Shown here: piece by piece, positions 22,571-22,929 of the stretch | How the letters are laid out: every line of letters begins with the position of its first letter | Position numbering within the stretch: position 1 is the stretch's first letter | DNA from: Gammaproteobacteria bacterium | GTDB taxonomy: Bacteria > Pseudomonadota > Gammaproteobacteria > Acidithiobacillales > Acidithiobacillaceae | DNA length: 22,929 bases | Direction: 5' to 3' | Assembly: GCA_023381645.1 (NCBI GenBank) | Contig: JAMCRJ010000020.1 | Span: 1 to 22,929, forward strand | Made by a program: the position numbers and the translations under genes | The notes under the pieces: generated by a model | What the model was told of the DNA's origin: nothing | Database searches by the model: none | The model's input: the letters and a program-made list of their open reading frames with translations, nothing else

Positions 22571-22929
22571 TTATTCATGGTAGTAAGGCGCAATGGCATG
22601 GTCAAGGCCTTTCGTGCGCGGGCTGATCCGCAACAGGGCGATATTTTCGTGGTTATAGATCTCGTAGCGCAGCAGGACGGTCTGCTGCTGGTACGCCGCG
22701 GGCACGGCGGCGCGAACTGCGGCGACGGCGTGTTCCGGGCAGACGAGATAGAGCGGCTCCGGACCGAGCACCGCCGGTAATTCCGTCAGGGTCTGCAAAT
22801 GACGGATGGGCATGTTGCCGCGCCCGGCATAAAACAGAAAGCTCGGCTGAAACCATTGCCAGGACGCCAGCCGATAAGGTTGCGGGCCTTGCAGGGCGGC
22901 AATACGTTGCCCCATCTCCCGGGAGGGCT
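22571..22929 (-). CDS. Membrane glycosyltransferase (ArnT/PMT-like, GT39/GT83), C-terminal part
   Basis: The frame is open to the window edge, so only about the last 119 residues are present. PYRLASWQWFQPSFLFYAGRG is typical of the periplasmic C-terminal domain of ArnT-like polyprenyl-phosphate-sugar transferases, which modify lipid A or other envelope glycans. The Met at 22915 is internal (preceded in frame by PSRE). The gene ends 8 bp before the fluoride riboswitch and contains that operon's promoter. The exact sugar and acceptor cannot be told from this fragment. Confidence 0.6.
   Translation of the reverse strand, partial: PSREMGQRIAALQGPQPYRLASWQWFQPSFLFYAGRGNMPIRHLQTLTELPAVLGPEPLYLVCPEHAVAAVRAAVPAAYQQQTVLLRYEIYNHENIALLRISPRTKGLDHAIAPYYHE
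22577..22605 (-). promoter_or_regulatory. Promoter of the fluoride operon, inside the upstream gene
   Basis: On the minus strand TTGACC (22605-22600), a 17-bp spacer and TACCAT (22582-22577) form a good sigma70 promoter. Transcription would start about 7 nt further, near 22570, just before the aptamer. The whole promoter lies within the last codons of the glycosyltransferase gene. Confidence 0.6.

Overview
The window looks like chromosomal DNA of a Gram-negative proteobacterium. The evidence is outer-membrane TonB-dependent receptors with signal peptides, a lipoprotein, RecBCD, cyclopropane fatty acid synthase and a fluoride riboswitch. Gene content and style would fit an acidophile such as Acidithiobacillus, but that is a guess from recognition, not a proof. 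No rRNA, tRNA, IS element, phage gene or CRISPR array was seen, and no stretch longer than 300 bases lacks a gene or regulatory element.

Layout. On the plus strand (1-3814): the 3' end of msrA, msrB, a large P-type cation ATPase, and a tiny Gly/Tyr-rich lipoprotein with its own promoter. All remaining genes (4062-22929) are on the minus strand. Read in their direction of transcription they are: the C-terminal end of a membrane glycosyltransferase (22929-22571); a fluoride-riboswitch operon made of crcB/fluC, a DUF190 gene, a 40-residue zinc ribbon and a prenyltransferase-like toroid protein (22605-20780); cfa (20678-19419); a 35-codon leader ORF overlapping recC, then recC, recB and recD joined by 4-base ATGA overlaps (19286-10245); a regulatory locus with a short broken MFS-like ORF overlapping an atypical OmpR/PhoB-type regulator (10082-9139); and two paralogous TonB-dependent receptors (9026-6621 and 6425-4062).

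The most interesting signal is regulatory. Three intergenic regions (6511-6554, 9081-9135, 10132-10175) carry tandem 11-bp units beginning GTCA(C/T) on the minus strand, in strict 11-bp phase. They sit in front of receptor 1, receptor 2 and the regulator with its small ORF. The units resemble PhoB pho boxes. In two of the three cases the array is followed by exactly 4 nt and then a -10-like hexamer, the geometry I recall for the E. coli phoA promoter. The regulator has a PhoB-like winged helix, but its receiver domain lacks the phospho-acceptor Asp and the conserved Lys. The small ORF before it resembles the first 35 residues of an MFS transporter that then breaks down. I read this as a compact, self-regulated outer-membrane uptake regulon, possibly phosphate-related, run by a phosphorylation-independent regulator or shared with PhoB.

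Second, the fluoride operon places two unexpected genes, a zinc ribbon and a prenyltransferase-fold protein, under a clear crcB riboswitch. Its promoter lies inside the 3' end of the preceding glycosyltransferase gene.
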